DNA of 64,000 nucleotides, taken from assembly GCA_035490315.1 (NCBI GenBank), contig DATHET010000223.1:1-64000 (forward strand), in the 5' to 3' direction. Of this stretch, positions 28,266 through 37,668 are shown piece after piece (the stretch's first letter is position 1; each line of letters begins with the position of its first letter). The notes beneath the pieces were generated by a model. It was not told the DNA's origin. It searched no databases and saw only the letters and a program-made list of their open reading frames with translations. Source of the DNA: JADJQU01 sp035490315. GTDB taxonomy: Bacteria; Planctomycetota; UBA1135; GCA-002686595. A program made the translations under genes and the position numbers.

Positions 28266-31200
28266 CGTGGCGTGGCGAGCAGAGTGGCGGGGATTGTAGG
28301 GAGCGAAGCAGCGATTTCGCCGCGCCGTTTTTTCCACGATTGATCCGCCGCCTGCCACCAGAGGCTGCACAGAGATCCCGCGAGTTCCGCGCTGCAGCCC
28401 GGGACCTGCTCGGCGCAGCGCCAGACGATGTCGCCCAGCTCGAGTCTGGGTCGCAGGTCCAGACAACGCAGGGCCTGGAGCTCGACCTCCAATTCGTCGG
28501 TCTTCTTCCTGCCGAAGCCGTGGAGCTCGCCCTCGCGCAAGGCAGCGATGAGCAATTGCGCATCGCCGCCCTTGGATCTGGCGAGGTCGGCGACGCGGCC
28601 ACGGAAGTTCTCGCTGACGCCGGCTTCCGCGAGCAGGGTGAGATCGACGGGCCGGCCGCGGCCGATTCTCCAATGCTCGTGGAAAGCGCGCATCAAGGCG
28701 ATCCGCTGCGTGAGCGGCTCGCGATGGGTCGCGGATGCGAAGCTCTCGGCGAGGGCCAGCTGCGTCACATGCAACATGGCGAGCTCGTGGACGAGATCCA
28801 ATTGATCGCGCAGCAGATGGAACACGTGCAGCTCGCCCAGCGGTCGCTCGAGATCGAGCGCGGGCACCGTCAGGGCGCAGGCGTATTCCTCCGCGCTCAG
28901 CTTTCCCGGCGCTGGCAGGGCTCGCTCCGCGGGCAAGATGAAGTCGCGAGCATCGCTGACCGCGAGGCCGAGCCGTCGGACCTGGGCGAGGTCGATGACG
29001 CAAGGCTTCGGTGCGTCCTCGCCGAGCGAGCGCTCGCGCCAGCGCTCCAGATCGACGCGCTGGCTCGTCAGATACAGGACCTGCCAGCCTTCGGACACGA
29101 GAGTCGCGATCGCGCCTTGGATGGCTTCGAAGCGCGCCTCGTCGGTCGTCGCCAGGGCCTCGTCCAAGACCAGCGGCGGCCGGACTCCCGCGCGCTCAGC
29201 GGCGTCGACCGCGAAGGCCAGGCGCGCGGCGAGCAGCATCTGCGTGCGCGTGCCGCTCGACAAGGACTCGAGCGGCAGCTCGCGATCCAGGACGCGATCG
29301 TGGGAGCGGAAATCGACGCCCTGCGCGCCGCTCGAGAGCTGCAGGGTGTGGCGTCCACCGGTGAATTGCTCGAACAGAGCCTGCGCGCGGAGCAGCACGG
29401 CATCCTGCAGGCTCGCTTCCATCCCGCGCTCGACGTCCTCGATCAGCAGCTGGGCAAGTGCTGCGTCGAAGGCCTGCTCGCGGCGTTGGTGCAGCGCGTC
29501 CTCCGCGCCGCGAAGATTGGCGCGCGCGTTCTCGAGATCTTCCTTGCCGCGGCGGTCCGCGACGCCGCGCTCGATGCCGCTGATCTCGCGGTGGAACTCC
29601 GTGGCGCGCGCCTTCATCGCGAGCAGGTTCGAACGGCGAGCGTCCAGGTCCGAGTGGGAGTTCGGCCGCCAGCCGGCCCAGCTCGCGAGGTCTCGCCGCG
29701 CGCTCTCGAGAGCGTGGCGCTGGATCTTTCGCTCGTCGCTCAGTCGCTCGAAGTCCTTGCGGCCCCGAGTCAATCGCTCGAGACCCGCGGCGTCGTCGAC
29801 TCGAAGGCCGATATCGGCAAACAGCTTTTCGACGGTCTTCTCGAGATCCGCCGCCTCCAGTCGGGCCGCGGCGAGCTCGAGAGTCTGGCGTTCGAAGTCT
29901 TCCTGCAGCTTCGAACGTTGCTGCTGCTCCGCGAGGAGTTGCTCGAGTTGTCGGATCAGGCCCGCCGCGGTCTCTCGCGGAGGCAGGCCGAGTCCTTCGA
30001 GGAAGCTCGCGAGCCGATCGCGCGAATCGTCGTACGCTGCTTCCGCGCAGGAAAGTCTGGCCCGCGCATCGCCGAGCTGCGCAAGATCGCCGGCGCGCTG
30101 GCGCAGTCCTTCGAGCGAGACGGCGCTCGGCAAACCGGGCTGCAGACCGAAGCGGGCTTTGAATTCCTGCGCTTTCTCGCGCAAGCCAGCCAGCCGGACC
30201 TCGAGCTCGCGAGCCTGACCGTCGAGCAGCACTTGCATCGAAGCCGCAGGCGCCGTGGTCGGAAGCGGCGCGGGGCCCGCGAGGCTAATCCACGCTCCCG
30301 CGAGAGCCGTCGCAGCGAGGGCCGCGAACAGCGGATGGACCAGCAAGGCCGCCCCCACTCCGAAAGCGAGCGAGACCAGCGAGACGACCAGCAGCGCGAT
30401 TCGCGCTCGCGTCCATTTTCCAGGCAGCGTGACGACAGCCGATGTGCGATCCGAATCGGCGGGCAGGAAAGCGCGCAGATCCTTCAGCGCGCGAGCTTGG
30501 CCCTGCGCGGCGTTCCAATCATCGTTGAACTGCTCGAAGCGCTCGAGCAGCTCGACCGGCGGAAGCGCCTGGTCGGCGTCACCGGCTTGCTGCATCCAGC
30601 GCGCGAGTCGTGCCTCGAGGGTTTGAACATCCAGCTGCGCGCGCTGCTGCTCGCCTTCGAGCGCGAGCAAGGACCGCGCGTCTTCCAGGCGCGCACTCGT
30701 CGCCGCCGTGTCGCAGACTCGCGCCGATTCGCCCGACCGCGAAAGTTGCGCGCGCGCAGCCTCGACGGCGGCCTCGCGACTGCGACAAGCCTTTCGACTC
30801 AGCTCGAGTCGCTTGGTCTCGGCCGCAAGGTGACCGAGGAAAGCAGGAGTCAGCGGTTCGCTGGCCGCGACCGCGGCGAGCTCGGGCTCGATGCGCTCGA
30901 GCTCGCGCAGCGCGTGGCGCTCGAGATCGAAGGAATTCAACGCCGACTCCTCGGCGACGGCGCGCTGCGCCTGCTCCAGTTCTTCGCGAAGCGTGTCGAG
31001 CCTTGCCGCCTCCTTCTCCCAGTCCCCTTGATTGCTCTTGACCTCGTCGAGTGCGCGCCGCGCCGTCTTGACCAGATCCTTCTCGACATGACCGAGCTGC
31101 GGCGCGACCGCCAGAGCAGCGCGAGCCTTCGCGAAGTCATATCCGCCGGCGAGGGCGCGCGAGATCTGCGCGGCCAGCGTCGCGGTGCCGACACCCTCGC

Positions 31201-31552
31201 CCTTGCGCTCGTCGACCGCGATGCGGAAACACCCGGCGATCTCGTCAGCCGGCAGCGCGGGCGCGGGAACCTCGCTTCCTTCGTCGTACCAGGTGGTCGC
31301 CAGGCCGCGATGCCGCGCGCGCAGCGAGCGCTCGCCCAGGCGGAATTTCGCGACGATCTCCAGACTCGGATTCGTCTCCAGGCCGGGCCAGAGCACGCTG
31401 AACAGGGCGCGGGCGAGCGAGCTCTTGCCGGACTCGTTCGGGCCGACGATCAGGACCTCGCTCGCGCCGCCCGTGGTGATCGCGAACGAATCGGAGAAGC
31501 CCGGCGCGTGCACCAGCTCCAGCTCGAGCAGCTCGAGCGTCTTCGTGCTCAC
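28262..31552 (-). CDS. SbcC/YhaN-like SMC-type ATPase with central membrane segments
   Basis: 1096-residue ATPase. Walker A is GPNESGKSS (residues 37-45); long coiled coils follow; two hydrophobic helices lie at about 381-425 (IALLVVSLVSLAFGVGAALL and the next helix), as in YhaN proteins; then a second coiled coil, the signature-like ESLSSGTRTQMLLAARL, and Walker B LVLDEALATTDEARF near residue 796. About 280 further residues after Walker B form an added domain with a GFGRKKTDELEVEL stretch, not seen in ordinary SbcC. It starts at a GTG that overlaps the stop of the SbcD-like gene (GTGA), so the two subunits are made together and probably act on DNA ends or protein-blocked DNA. The membrane helices suggest the complex is tethered to the membrane. 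Confidence 0.82.
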   Translation of the reverse strand: MSTKTLELLELELVHAPGFSDSFAITTGGASEVLIVGPNESGKSSLARALFSVLWPGLETNPSLEIVAKFRLGERSLRARHRGLATTWYDEGSEVPAPALPADEIAGCFRIAVDERKGEGVGTATLAAQISRALAGGYDFAKARAALAVAPQLGHVEKDLVKTARRALDEVKSNQGDWEKEAARLDTLREELEQAQRAVAEESALNSFDLERHALRELERIEPELAAVAASEPLTPAFLGHLAAETKRLELSRKACRSREAAVEAARAQLSRSGESARVCDTAATSARLEDARSLLALEGEQQRAQLDVQTLEARLARWMQQAGDADQALPPVELLERFEQFNDDWNAAQGQARALKDLRAFLPADSDRTSAVVTLPGKWTRARIALLVVSLVSLAFGVGAALLVHPLFAALAATALAGAWISLAGPAPLPTTAPAASMQVLLDGQARELEVRLAGLREKAQEFKARFGLQPGLPSAVSLEGLRQRAGDLAQLGDARARLSCAEAAYDDSRDRLASFLEGLGLPPRETAAGLIRQLEQLLAEQQQRSKLQEDFERQTLELAAARLEAADLEKTVEKLFADIGLRVDDAAGLERLTRGRKDFERLSDERKIQRHALESARRDLASWAGWRPNSHSDLDARRSNLLAMKARATEFHREISGIERGVADRRGKEDLENARANLRGAEDALHQRREQAFDAALAQLLIEDVERGMEASLQDAVLLRAQALFEQFTGGRHTLQLSSGAQGVDFRSHDRVLDRELPLESLSSGTRTQMLLAARLAFAVDAAERAGVRPPLVLDEALATTDEARFEAIQGAIATLVSEGWQVLYLTSQRVDLERWRERSLGEDAPKPCVIDLAQVRRLGLAVSDARDFILPAERALPAPGKLSAEEYACALTVPALDLERPLGELHVFHLLRDQLDLVHELAMLHVTQLALAESFASATHREPLTQRIALMRAFHEHWRIGRGRPVDLTLLAEAGVSENFRGRVADLARSKGGDAQLLIAALREGELHGFGRKKTDELEVELQALRCLDLRPRLELGDIVWRCAEQVPGCSAELAGSLCSLWWQAADQSWKKRRGEIAASLPTIPATLLATPR

Positions 31553-32862
31553 GCGAGAGCTCCTTGGCGCGTCGCCTCGAGCTGCTCGAGAGCGCGCCAT
31601 CCTCCGCGCACCAGACGCGCGCGGATTTCCTCATCGGTTTCCTGCGCGGGAGCGAGCACGCCCAGGAATTCGCGCCGCGCCGATTGCGCCTCGATCGTTT
31701 TCCGAGCGCGGCAGATCAGCTCGGCGGCGAGCGGCGACGCGGGATCCTGCAAGGCGAGCAATCGACGCGCGAGCAGACCGGCCGGACCGCTGGAGAGGCT
31801 GCGCGCCGCGAGGTCGACGGGCTCGTGCATCCGATCCTCGATCGCCGCGACGAAGCAGAAGAGTCCTTCGAACTCCGTCGACAGGAGGCGGCGGCTCTCG
31901 AACTGCGAAAGCCTGGCCCGCAAGGCCGTCAACGCCGGCGTCGCGCCTTGCAAGACGACGTTGAACCCGACGGCGCGCGCGGAATTCGCGGCGGCGCGAA
32001 AGGCATCGCGAGTCCGTGCATAGCATCCGCGCAGCGCGAGCTCGAAGGCTTCGGGATCCGTCCATTCCGACGCGTCGAGCGTCACGGACTCGAAGGCGAG
32101 CGGCGCGATCGGTCGCTGCTCGATGCGCAGCACGCCCGAGGCCGCGACCTCGACGATCCACGGCCCGTGGGCTCCTGTTTCCGTGCGGTCGAGCGCCGTG
32201 ATCGAGCCCAGGTAACCGATCGGCCGCTGCGACCTTGGATCGAGCGAAGGTTTGTGGATGTGGCCGAGGAACCAGGCCTTGACCGCGATCTCCTTTTCCA
32301 ATTCGCGCGCGCGGATCGGCGCGTAGCGCGAGCCCGGGTTGTCCAGATCGCCGTGCACCACGCCGAGCACCGCTGCGACGTCGTCGGGAGCCCGCGGTTG
32401 CGCGCTGCTGAACGGACTCTCGCTGACCTGCTGCGCTGGAAACGACCAGCCGCGCAAACAGATCCTCGGCCCGTCGCTCCCGGCGAAGCTCACGTCTTCC
32501 CAGCGTCCCGCCGCGCCGAGCAGATGGAACTGTGGAAAGCTGCGCGCCAACCTCGGCAGGGTCTCGACGTCGTGGTTTCCCGCGACGGCGAAGACTCGCA
32601 TGCCGGCTCGCATCAGCGGCTCGACAGCGCGCGTCAGCGCCCCGAAGGCTTCGAACACACTGTTCTCGCGCTCGACCACGTCGCCCGCGAAGACGAAAGC
32701 ATCGACCCTCGCCCGGCAAGCCTCCTCGACCGCGCGCGAAAGGGCGACCTTGCTGCCCAGCTCGCTCGGAGACAGACCGGACTGCTCCTGGAGTTCCTTG
32801 GGCAGGCCCGCCGGCCGGCGCCCGAGATGGACGTCGCCGCAGAACATGACGCGAGTGGGCAC
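31549..32862 (-). CDS. SbcD/YhaO-like metallophosphoesterase (DNA repair exonuclease)
   Basis: 437-residue protein with the calcineurin-type phosphoesterase motifs of SbcD/Mre11: FCGDVHLGRR (DxH), VFAGDVVERENS (GD), AVAGNHDVE (GNHD), GVVHGDLDNPG and LGHIHKP (GHxH). These bind two metal ions for nuclease activity. The C-terminal half is helical and probably contacts the ATPase subunit encoded next (4-base GTGA overlap). I start at the GTG at 32862 because conserved sequence begins 4 residues later; the ATG at 32892 would add 10 residues without features. No Shine-Dalgarno is clear at either. First gene of the run sbcD-sbcC-hisS-25233. Confidence 0.85.
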   Translation of the reverse strand: MPTRVMFCGDVHLGRRPAGLPKELQEQSGLSPSELGSKVALSRAVEEACRARVDAFVFAGDVVERENSVFEAFGALTRAVEPLMRAGMRVFAVAGNHDVETLPRLARSFPQFHLLGAAGRWEDVSFAGSDGPRICLRGWSFPAQQVSESPFSSAQPRAPDDVAAVLGVVHGDLDNPGSRYAPIRARELEKEIAVKAWFLGHIHKPSLDPRSQRPIGYLGSITALDRTETGAHGPWIVEVAASGVLRIEQRPIAPLAFESVTLDASEWTDPEAFELALRGCYARTRDAFRAAANSARAVGFNVVLQGATPALTALRARLSQFESRRLLSTEFEGLFCFVAAIEDRMHEPVDLAARSLSSGPAGLLARRLLALQDPASPLAAELICRARKTIEAQSARREFLGVLAPAQETDEEIRARLVRGGWRALEQLEATRQGALA

Positions 32863-33095
32863 GCGGGCATTCTGGCATCCGGCGCGCGCCATCGCACGGC
32901 GCTGGACAGGCGGCGGACACGGGATTATTTCCGGCGGTTAGACTGCACGCGCGGTGACGCCAAGGTGAACAATGCAGTCCCGTCCCGGTGCGGCGAACGC
33001 CAGGCACCGAATGGCGGTAGGGTCTGCAGTAGCCGCCGGAGTAACGCCCGGCCGTCATCGCATCGCTCTGAGGTCGGAAGTCCACAGGAGGAACC

Positions 33096-34475
33096 ATGAA
33101 GCTCGTCGTTCCGATGCTGCTCGCATCCGCCGTCACCGGCGCCGCATTCTCCAACTCGACCGCGCAGGCACAGACGGGGCCCGCGATCCCCACCTTCGCC
33201 CAGCCCGCGCGCTTGAAAGCGGGCGAGACCTTCCTCGGTGGAAAGCGGCTGTTCCCCTCACCGGTGTTCCACGACATCGACGGCGACGGCCTCCAGGACA
33301 TCGTGGTCGGCGACCTCAAGGGACGCCTGACCGTGGCGCTGCGCAAGCCCGGCAAGGGACCGGCCGCCTACGCAGCGGAGACGAATCTGATGAGCGTCGA
33401 TGGCAAGGAGATCGACTTCCACAACTGGTGATGCATCGGCATGAGTCCACAGTTCGTGGACCTCAACGGCGACGGCAAGCTCGACATCGTCGCCGGCACC
33501 TTCGACGGCTCGCCGCACGTCGCCTACGCGACGGACAAGGGTTGGAAGCAGCCCGAGCAGATCGTCGACCGCAACGGGGCGCGCATCATGGCCAATGACT
33601 TCTGGAACTTCGAGACGAAGAAATGGGACTCGACGAACCTCTGCGACCCGGAGGGCGTGCGCGTGGAATCTGGATCGCAGGTGACCTCTGCGGTCGCCTT
33701 CGACTGGGAAGGCGACGGCGATCTCGACCTCCTGCTCGGCGACCACAAGAATGGCTACGTCTACCTGCGCAGGAACGAAGGCAGCGCCACGCGACCCGCC
33801 TTCGCGGTGCGCAACGAGCAGGTGCAGGCCGGCTCGAAGCCGATGAAGGTTCCCGGCACGGTCGCGACGATGCGCCTCGTCGACTGGAATCGCGACGGGC
33901 TCACCGACCTCGCCTGCGGCAGCATGGGCGACTCGTACGGCCAGCTCGAGGGCGGCGGCGTGTTCGTGTACGGGAACAGCGGCACGAAGCAGCTCCCCGT
34001 TTTCGGCGAGCCACTCGTGCTGCTGCGGCCGAGCATGAAGACCAGCAAAGAAGGGCCGACGCGCCCCGATTCTGGTCTCTACATGGATTTTGGGGACGCC
34101 GATGGCGACGGAGATCTCGACCTCCTGGTCGGTGCTTATTCACACTGGTCCGTGGAGGGTCCACCGCTCACTGCGCAGCAGAAGGTTCGGGTCAAGGACC
34201 TGAAGGAGCAGCTCGCCGCGGTGCAGACCGAGTCCGCAAAGTTGAATGAAGCGCTCGGCTTCATCGTCACGGGACTTGATGAGGAAGCCGCGGCGAAGAA
34301 ACGCGAGGAGCTGCTGGCGACGCAGAAGGAAGCGCGCCTCGCGCTCAACAAGCGAAGACTCGAGCTTCAGGAGGAGCTCGATCCGATGGAGGGCGGACCC
34401 AAACGCGATTCCTTCGTATGGATCTACGAGAACCAGAGCCCGCCTGCGCCTGCCAAGCCGAGCGAATCGCGCTGA
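33096..34475 (+). CDS. Secreted FG-GAP/VCBS repeat protein with an in-frame TGA (candidate selenoprotein)
   Basis: 459 codons including one in-frame TGA at codon 112 (33429-33431). A signal peptide covers residues 1-26 (cut after AQAQ). FG-GAP repeats with Ca-binding DxDGDGxxD loops occur before the TGA (DIDGDGLQDIVVGD) and after it (DLNGDGKLDIVAG, DWEGDGDLDLLLGD, DWNRDGLTDLACG, DADGDGDLDLLVG); the last 100 residues are a coiled coil. The reading frame is unchanged across the TGA, the next codon is Cys (TGA-TGC), and the downstream half has neither a signal peptide nor a Shine-Dalgarno before its first ATG (33441). A bSECIS-like hairpin lies 13 bases after the TGA. Selenocysteine insertion (Sec112-Cys113) is therefore plausible; a nonsense mutation or sequencing error is the alternative. 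FG-GAP proteins form extracellular beta-propellers. Confidence 0.65.
33445..33461 (+). promoter_or_regulatory. Candidate bacterial SECIS hairpin
   Basis: GTCCAC (33445-33450) pairs perfectly with GTGGAC (33456-33461) around the 5-base loop AGTTC, with possible extension by GAG/CTC outside a bulge. It starts 13 bases after the in-frame TGA (33429-33431). A G is at loop position 2, 21 bases past the TGA. This agrees with the described bacterial SECIS rules (loop 16-37 bases downstream, G within the first two loop bases). It also encodes SPQFVDL, so chance formation is possible. Confidence 0.5.
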
Positions 34476-34484
34476 TCGAGAGTT

Positions 34485-35894
34485 CTACTCTTCCCAGCCG
34501 CCGCCGAGCGCCTTGTAGACGGCGATCGTGTCGGAGCACAGGGCTGCTTCGCTCTGAGTCACTGCGCTCTCCGCGGAGAGGGCGGCGCGCTGAGCGTCGA
34601 GCACTTCGAAAAAGTCGACCATGCCTTCGCGGTTGAGGGCGCGAGCCAGCTCCAGGGCGCGTTTCGCGGCGTCGAAGGCTTCGCGCAAGGAAGCGAGCCG
34701 AGTGCGCTCACGATCGCTGGCGACGAGCGCGTCCTCGACTTCGCGCAGGGCGACCAGGGCCGTCGACTCGTAGCGCACCAGAGCCTGCTCCTGCCGAGCG
34801 TCCTGGACGCGCACGTTCGCGCGCAGGGCTCCGGAATTGAAAATCGGCGCGATGACGCTCGGTCCGACCGAGAACGTTCCGCTGTCGCCGTCGAACAGAT
34901 GCGACAGCGAGTTCGACTGGACGCCGAAGGCAGCGGACAACGATAGTCGCGGAAAAAGTTCGGCCACGGCCTGAGCGGTCAACGCCGTGGCCTGGGCGAG
35001 CTCACGTTCCGCGCGGCGGATGTCGGCGCGCCGGCGCAGCAGATCGGCCGGAACTCCCGTAGCTCTGACCGGCGGCGACTCCGGGATCGGCGCAGTCGAC
35101 GACAACTCGGCCGCGAGGGCATTGGGCTCGGCCCCGAGAAGCACGCCGATGCGGTGCAGAGCTTCGCTCGCGCGCACCTCGAGCTGCGGCAGGAGCGCGC
35201 GCGTCGTCGCGACCTGGGTCTCGGAGCGGGCGACGTCGAATCCGCTCGCCATCTCGGAGGTCGCGCGCACGCGCACGAGGTCGAGCGTGTCCTGTTGCAG
35301 CGCGAGATTGGCGCGCGTCAGATCCGCTTCGTTCCGCGCGGCGCGCAGCTCGACGTAGTTGCGCGCGAGCTCGGCGTAGAGGGTCACCAGGACGTCGCGG
35401 CTGTCCTCGATCGCGGCCTGGGCTCCGGCGCGCGCGGCCTCGATCTCGCGCGCGTTGCGTCCGAAGACGTCGACTTCCCACGCCGCGTCGAAACCGAGCT
35501 GGAACAGCTCTGTCGGGCCCGGGCTCGCGAAGAAGGAGTTGCCGAGCGTGGTGCTCGTCTCCTGCCATGCGTAGCCGGCCTGGGCGTCGACCTGCGGGCC
35601 GGCGCGGCCGCCGGCGAGGTCGTAAAGTGCGCGAGCTTCGCGCACGCGCGCGGCGGCTGCGCGCAGGTCGAGGTTGGATGTCCGCGCGCGCTCGATCAAT
35701 CGCGTGAGTTGCTCGTCGTGCAATTGCGACCACCAGTGGGCCGTCGATGCGTCCGCGGGCTGGGCGCTTTCGGCCGGTGCAGCGGCCGCGGCGAAGCTCG
35801 CGGGGAGCTCGATCTTCGGCTCGCGATAGTCCTTGCCCGCCTTGCAGGCGCAGAGGACCATCAGGCTCGCGAAAACGAACGCGCGCGGTCTCAC
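34485..35894 (-). CDS. TolC/NodT-family outer-membrane efflux lipoprotein
   Basis: 469-residue outer-membrane factor. The signal peptide ends in lipobox LCAC (Cys17). Two homologous halves follow: the first has WWSQLHDEQLTRLIERARTSN and VREARALYDLAGGRAGPQ, the second ADIRRAERELAQATALTAQAVAELFPRLSLS, matching the NodT/OprM group. It forms the trimeric exit duct of a tripartite exporter. It is the last gene of the five-gene operon and its start overlaps the HlyD gene stop by 4 bases. Confidence 0.92.
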   Translation of the reverse strand: MRPRAFVFASLMVLCACKAGKDYREPKIELPASFAAAAAPAESAQPADASTAHWWSQLHDEQLTRLIERARTSNLDLRAAAARVREARALYDLAGGRAGPQVDAQAGYAWQETSTTLGNSFFASPGPTELFQLGFDAAWEVDVFGRNAREIEAARAGAQAAIEDSRDVLVTLYAELARNYVELRAARNEADLTRANLALQQDTLDLVRVRATSEMASGFDVARSETQVATTRALLPQLEVRASEALHRIGVLLGAEPNALAAELSSTAPIPESPPVRATGVPADLLRRRADIRRAERELAQATALTAQAVAELFPRLSLSAAFGVQSNSLSHLFDGDSGTFSVGPSVIAPIFNSGALRANVRVQDARQEQALVRYESTALVALREVEDALVASDRERTRLASLREAFDAAKRALELARALNREGMVDFFEVLDAQRAALSAESAVTQSEAALCSDTIAVYKALGGGWEE

Positions 35895-36955
35895 TTCTTC
35901 TCCTCATTCGCTTGCTGGGCCTCGATGAACACGTCCATCTGCTGGCCGACGTAGACGGGCAGCGCGCTCGGATCGAAGCTGTAGATCACCTGCAAGACGC
36001 GCGTGTCGACGCGCTCGCTCGTGTCGCCGGTCAGCGAGCGCTTGGGCACGACGTAAGGGTCGACGCGCACGAATTCGAGCGCGGCGCTGAGGTCGCGATT
36101 GCCGCGCACGGTCGCCCTGGCCTTGGCGCCTTCGCGCAGGCGCCAGGCTTCGCTCTCGTCGATGTCGACGCGCACGTGCAGCCGCGCGAGATTGCCGAAG
36201 AGGATCAAGGGATCCTTGAGCACGCCGCTGGGCGCGTACTCGCCCTGGCGCACGTTGACCTGGAGCACGACGCCGTCGACTGGAGCGCGCACGATCAGTC
36301 GCTCGCGCTGAGTCTCGATCTGCGCGACGAGCGCGCGCGCCTTGGCGACCTGGGCTTGTGCGACCGCGATGTCCGCGCTCCAGGCGCCCGCCGCGAGCTT
36401 GTCGAATTCGGCCTGGGCCTCGGCGCTGCGCGCCTTGGCGACGAGCTCGTTGGTTCGACGGCGCGTCAGCTCCTCGACGGTGACCGCGCGCTGATCGCTG
36501 ACCGCCAGGGCGCGCTCCAGCTGCGATTTCGCGTCGACGGCCAGTGCTTCCGCCGATTCCAAGCGCGCGCGCGTCGCGGGAACGTCCTCCTTGCGCGGCA
36601 GGGCCTTCAAGCGCTCGAGATCCGCGATCGCGGCGTCGAGACTCGCGCCGCGCACCAAGGCTTCCGCGGCGAACTCACGGTCGTCGATGCGGAACAGCAC
36701 GTCGCCAGCTTTCATCTGCTGACTCTGGCGCACTGACACCGCCGAGACGATGCCTGCGATCGGCGTTCCGATCGCGATGTTCTGGCTCGCGGCCTCGACG
36801 ATGCCAGCGCCCGCGATGGTCTCGTGGAAAGGCGTGAGAGCGGGCTCGGCGGCGGGCGCGGCCACGGGCGTAGGTCGCTGCCCCATCGCGACCGTGTAGA
36901 GCGCGAAGATCAGACCGGCGAGCGAGAGAAGCGGCAGGATGAGCTTGCGAATCAT
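35891..36955 (-). CDS. HlyD-family periplasmic adaptor (DevB/MacA-like)
   Basis: 354-residue membrane-fusion protein. One N-terminal membrane anchor (residues 5-25) is followed by a barrel-sandwich (lipoyl-like) half VEAASQNIAIGTPIAGIVSAV, a long helical hairpin (about 110-210, with ALAVSDQRAVTVEELTRRR), the second half APVDGVVLQVNVRQGEYA, and a beta-barrel domain. It links the inner-membrane ABC transporter to the outer-membrane factor. Overlaps of 4 bases at both ends (with the ATPase before and the outer-membrane gene after) show tight coupling. Confidence 0.9.
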   Translation of the reverse strand: MIRKLILPLLSLAGLIFALYTVAMGQRPTPVAAPAAEPALTPFHETIAGAGIVEAASQNIAIGTPIAGIVSAVSVRQSQQMKAGDVLFRIDDREFAAEALVRGASLDAAIADLERLKALPRKEDVPATRARLESAEALAVDAKSQLERALAVSDQRAVTVEELTRRRTNELVAKARSAEAQAEFDKLAAGAWSADIAVAQAQVAKARALVAQIETQRERLIVRAPVDGVVLQVNVRQGEYAPSGVLKDPLILFGNLARLHVRVDIDESEAWRLREGAKARATVRGNRDLSAALEFVRVDPYVVPKRSLTGDTSERVDTRVLQVIYSFDPSALPVYVGQQMDVFIEAQQANEEKK

Positions 36956-37662
36956 GACGATGCTCCGTTCATTTCGATGCGTGTGATGCGGCCGTCGTCC
37001 ATGCGCGCGATGCGGTCCGCGTAGCTGAAGATCCGCGTGTCGTGCGTGACGATCACCAGCGCGCGACCCTCGGCGACCGCGGTCTTGCGCAGCAGCTCGA
37101 TGACGGTCCGGCCGGTCTCGTGGTCGAGGGAGGAAGTCGGCTCGTCGCAGACGATCAAGCGCGGCCCGTGCACCAGGGCGCGGCCGATCGCGACGCGTTG
37201 CTGCTGGCCGCCCGACAGTTGCGCGGGCAGGGAATCACCGCGATCGCCGAGGCCGACTTCCGCGAGCACGGCTTGCGCGCGCTCCAATGCATTCTTGCGG
37301 TTCTCGCCGAGGATCAACAGCGGCACGGCGACGTTCTCGCGCGCGTTCAGCGAAGGCAGGAGATTGAAAGCCTGAAACACGAAGCCGATGTGCACGCCGC
37401 GCCATTTCGTTTTTTCGCGCTGCCCCATCGCCTTGAAATCGCGGCCGAAAACGATCGCTTCGCCCTCGTCCTGGTCGAGGATTCCGGCGATCACGGAGAT
37501 CAGCGTGGTCTTGCCGCAGCCCGAGGGTCCGACCAGCATCAACAGCTCGTTCGGGAACACGTCGAGGTCGACGCCGCGCAGAGCGTGGGTGCGCGTGGTG
37601 CCGCTCGTGTACGTCTTCGTCACGCCTCGACAACTCACCGCCAATGTCGTTTCGGTCTGCAT
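36952..37662 (-). CDS. ABC transporter ATP-binding protein (MacB/DevA/LolD type)
   Basis: 236-residue ATPase. Walker A GPSGCGKTT, Q-loop FVFQAFNLLPSLNARENV, signature LSGGQQQRVAIGRAL, Walker B RLIVCDEPTSSLD and switch His in IVTHDTR are all intact. It energises the FtsX-type permease encoded 6 bases upstream. Family level is certain; the exported substrate is not. Confidence 0.95.
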   Translation of the reverse strand: MQTETTLAVSCRGVTKTYTSGTTRTHALRGVDLDVFPNELLMLVGPSGCGKTTLISVIAGILDQDEGEAIVFGRDFKAMGQREKTKWRGVHIGFVFQAFNLLPSLNARENVAVPLLILGENRKNALERAQAVLAEVGLGDRGDSLPAQLSGGQQQRVAIGRALVHGPRLIVCDEPTSSLDHETGRTVIELLRKTAVAEGRALVIVTHDTRIFSYADRIARMDDGRITRIEMNGASS

Positions 37663-37668
37663 CGCGTG

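Noticed and set aside
28202..32023. Very long plus-strand open frame opposite hisS and sbcC
   Set aside because: It is antisense to genes with intact motifs. Long antisense frames are expected with strong GC bias, and the translated sequence shows no domain.
33441..34475. Treating the downstream FG-GAP part as an independent gene
   Set aside because: No ribosome-binding site, no signal peptide, and the frame is continuous with the upstream part apart from one TGA.
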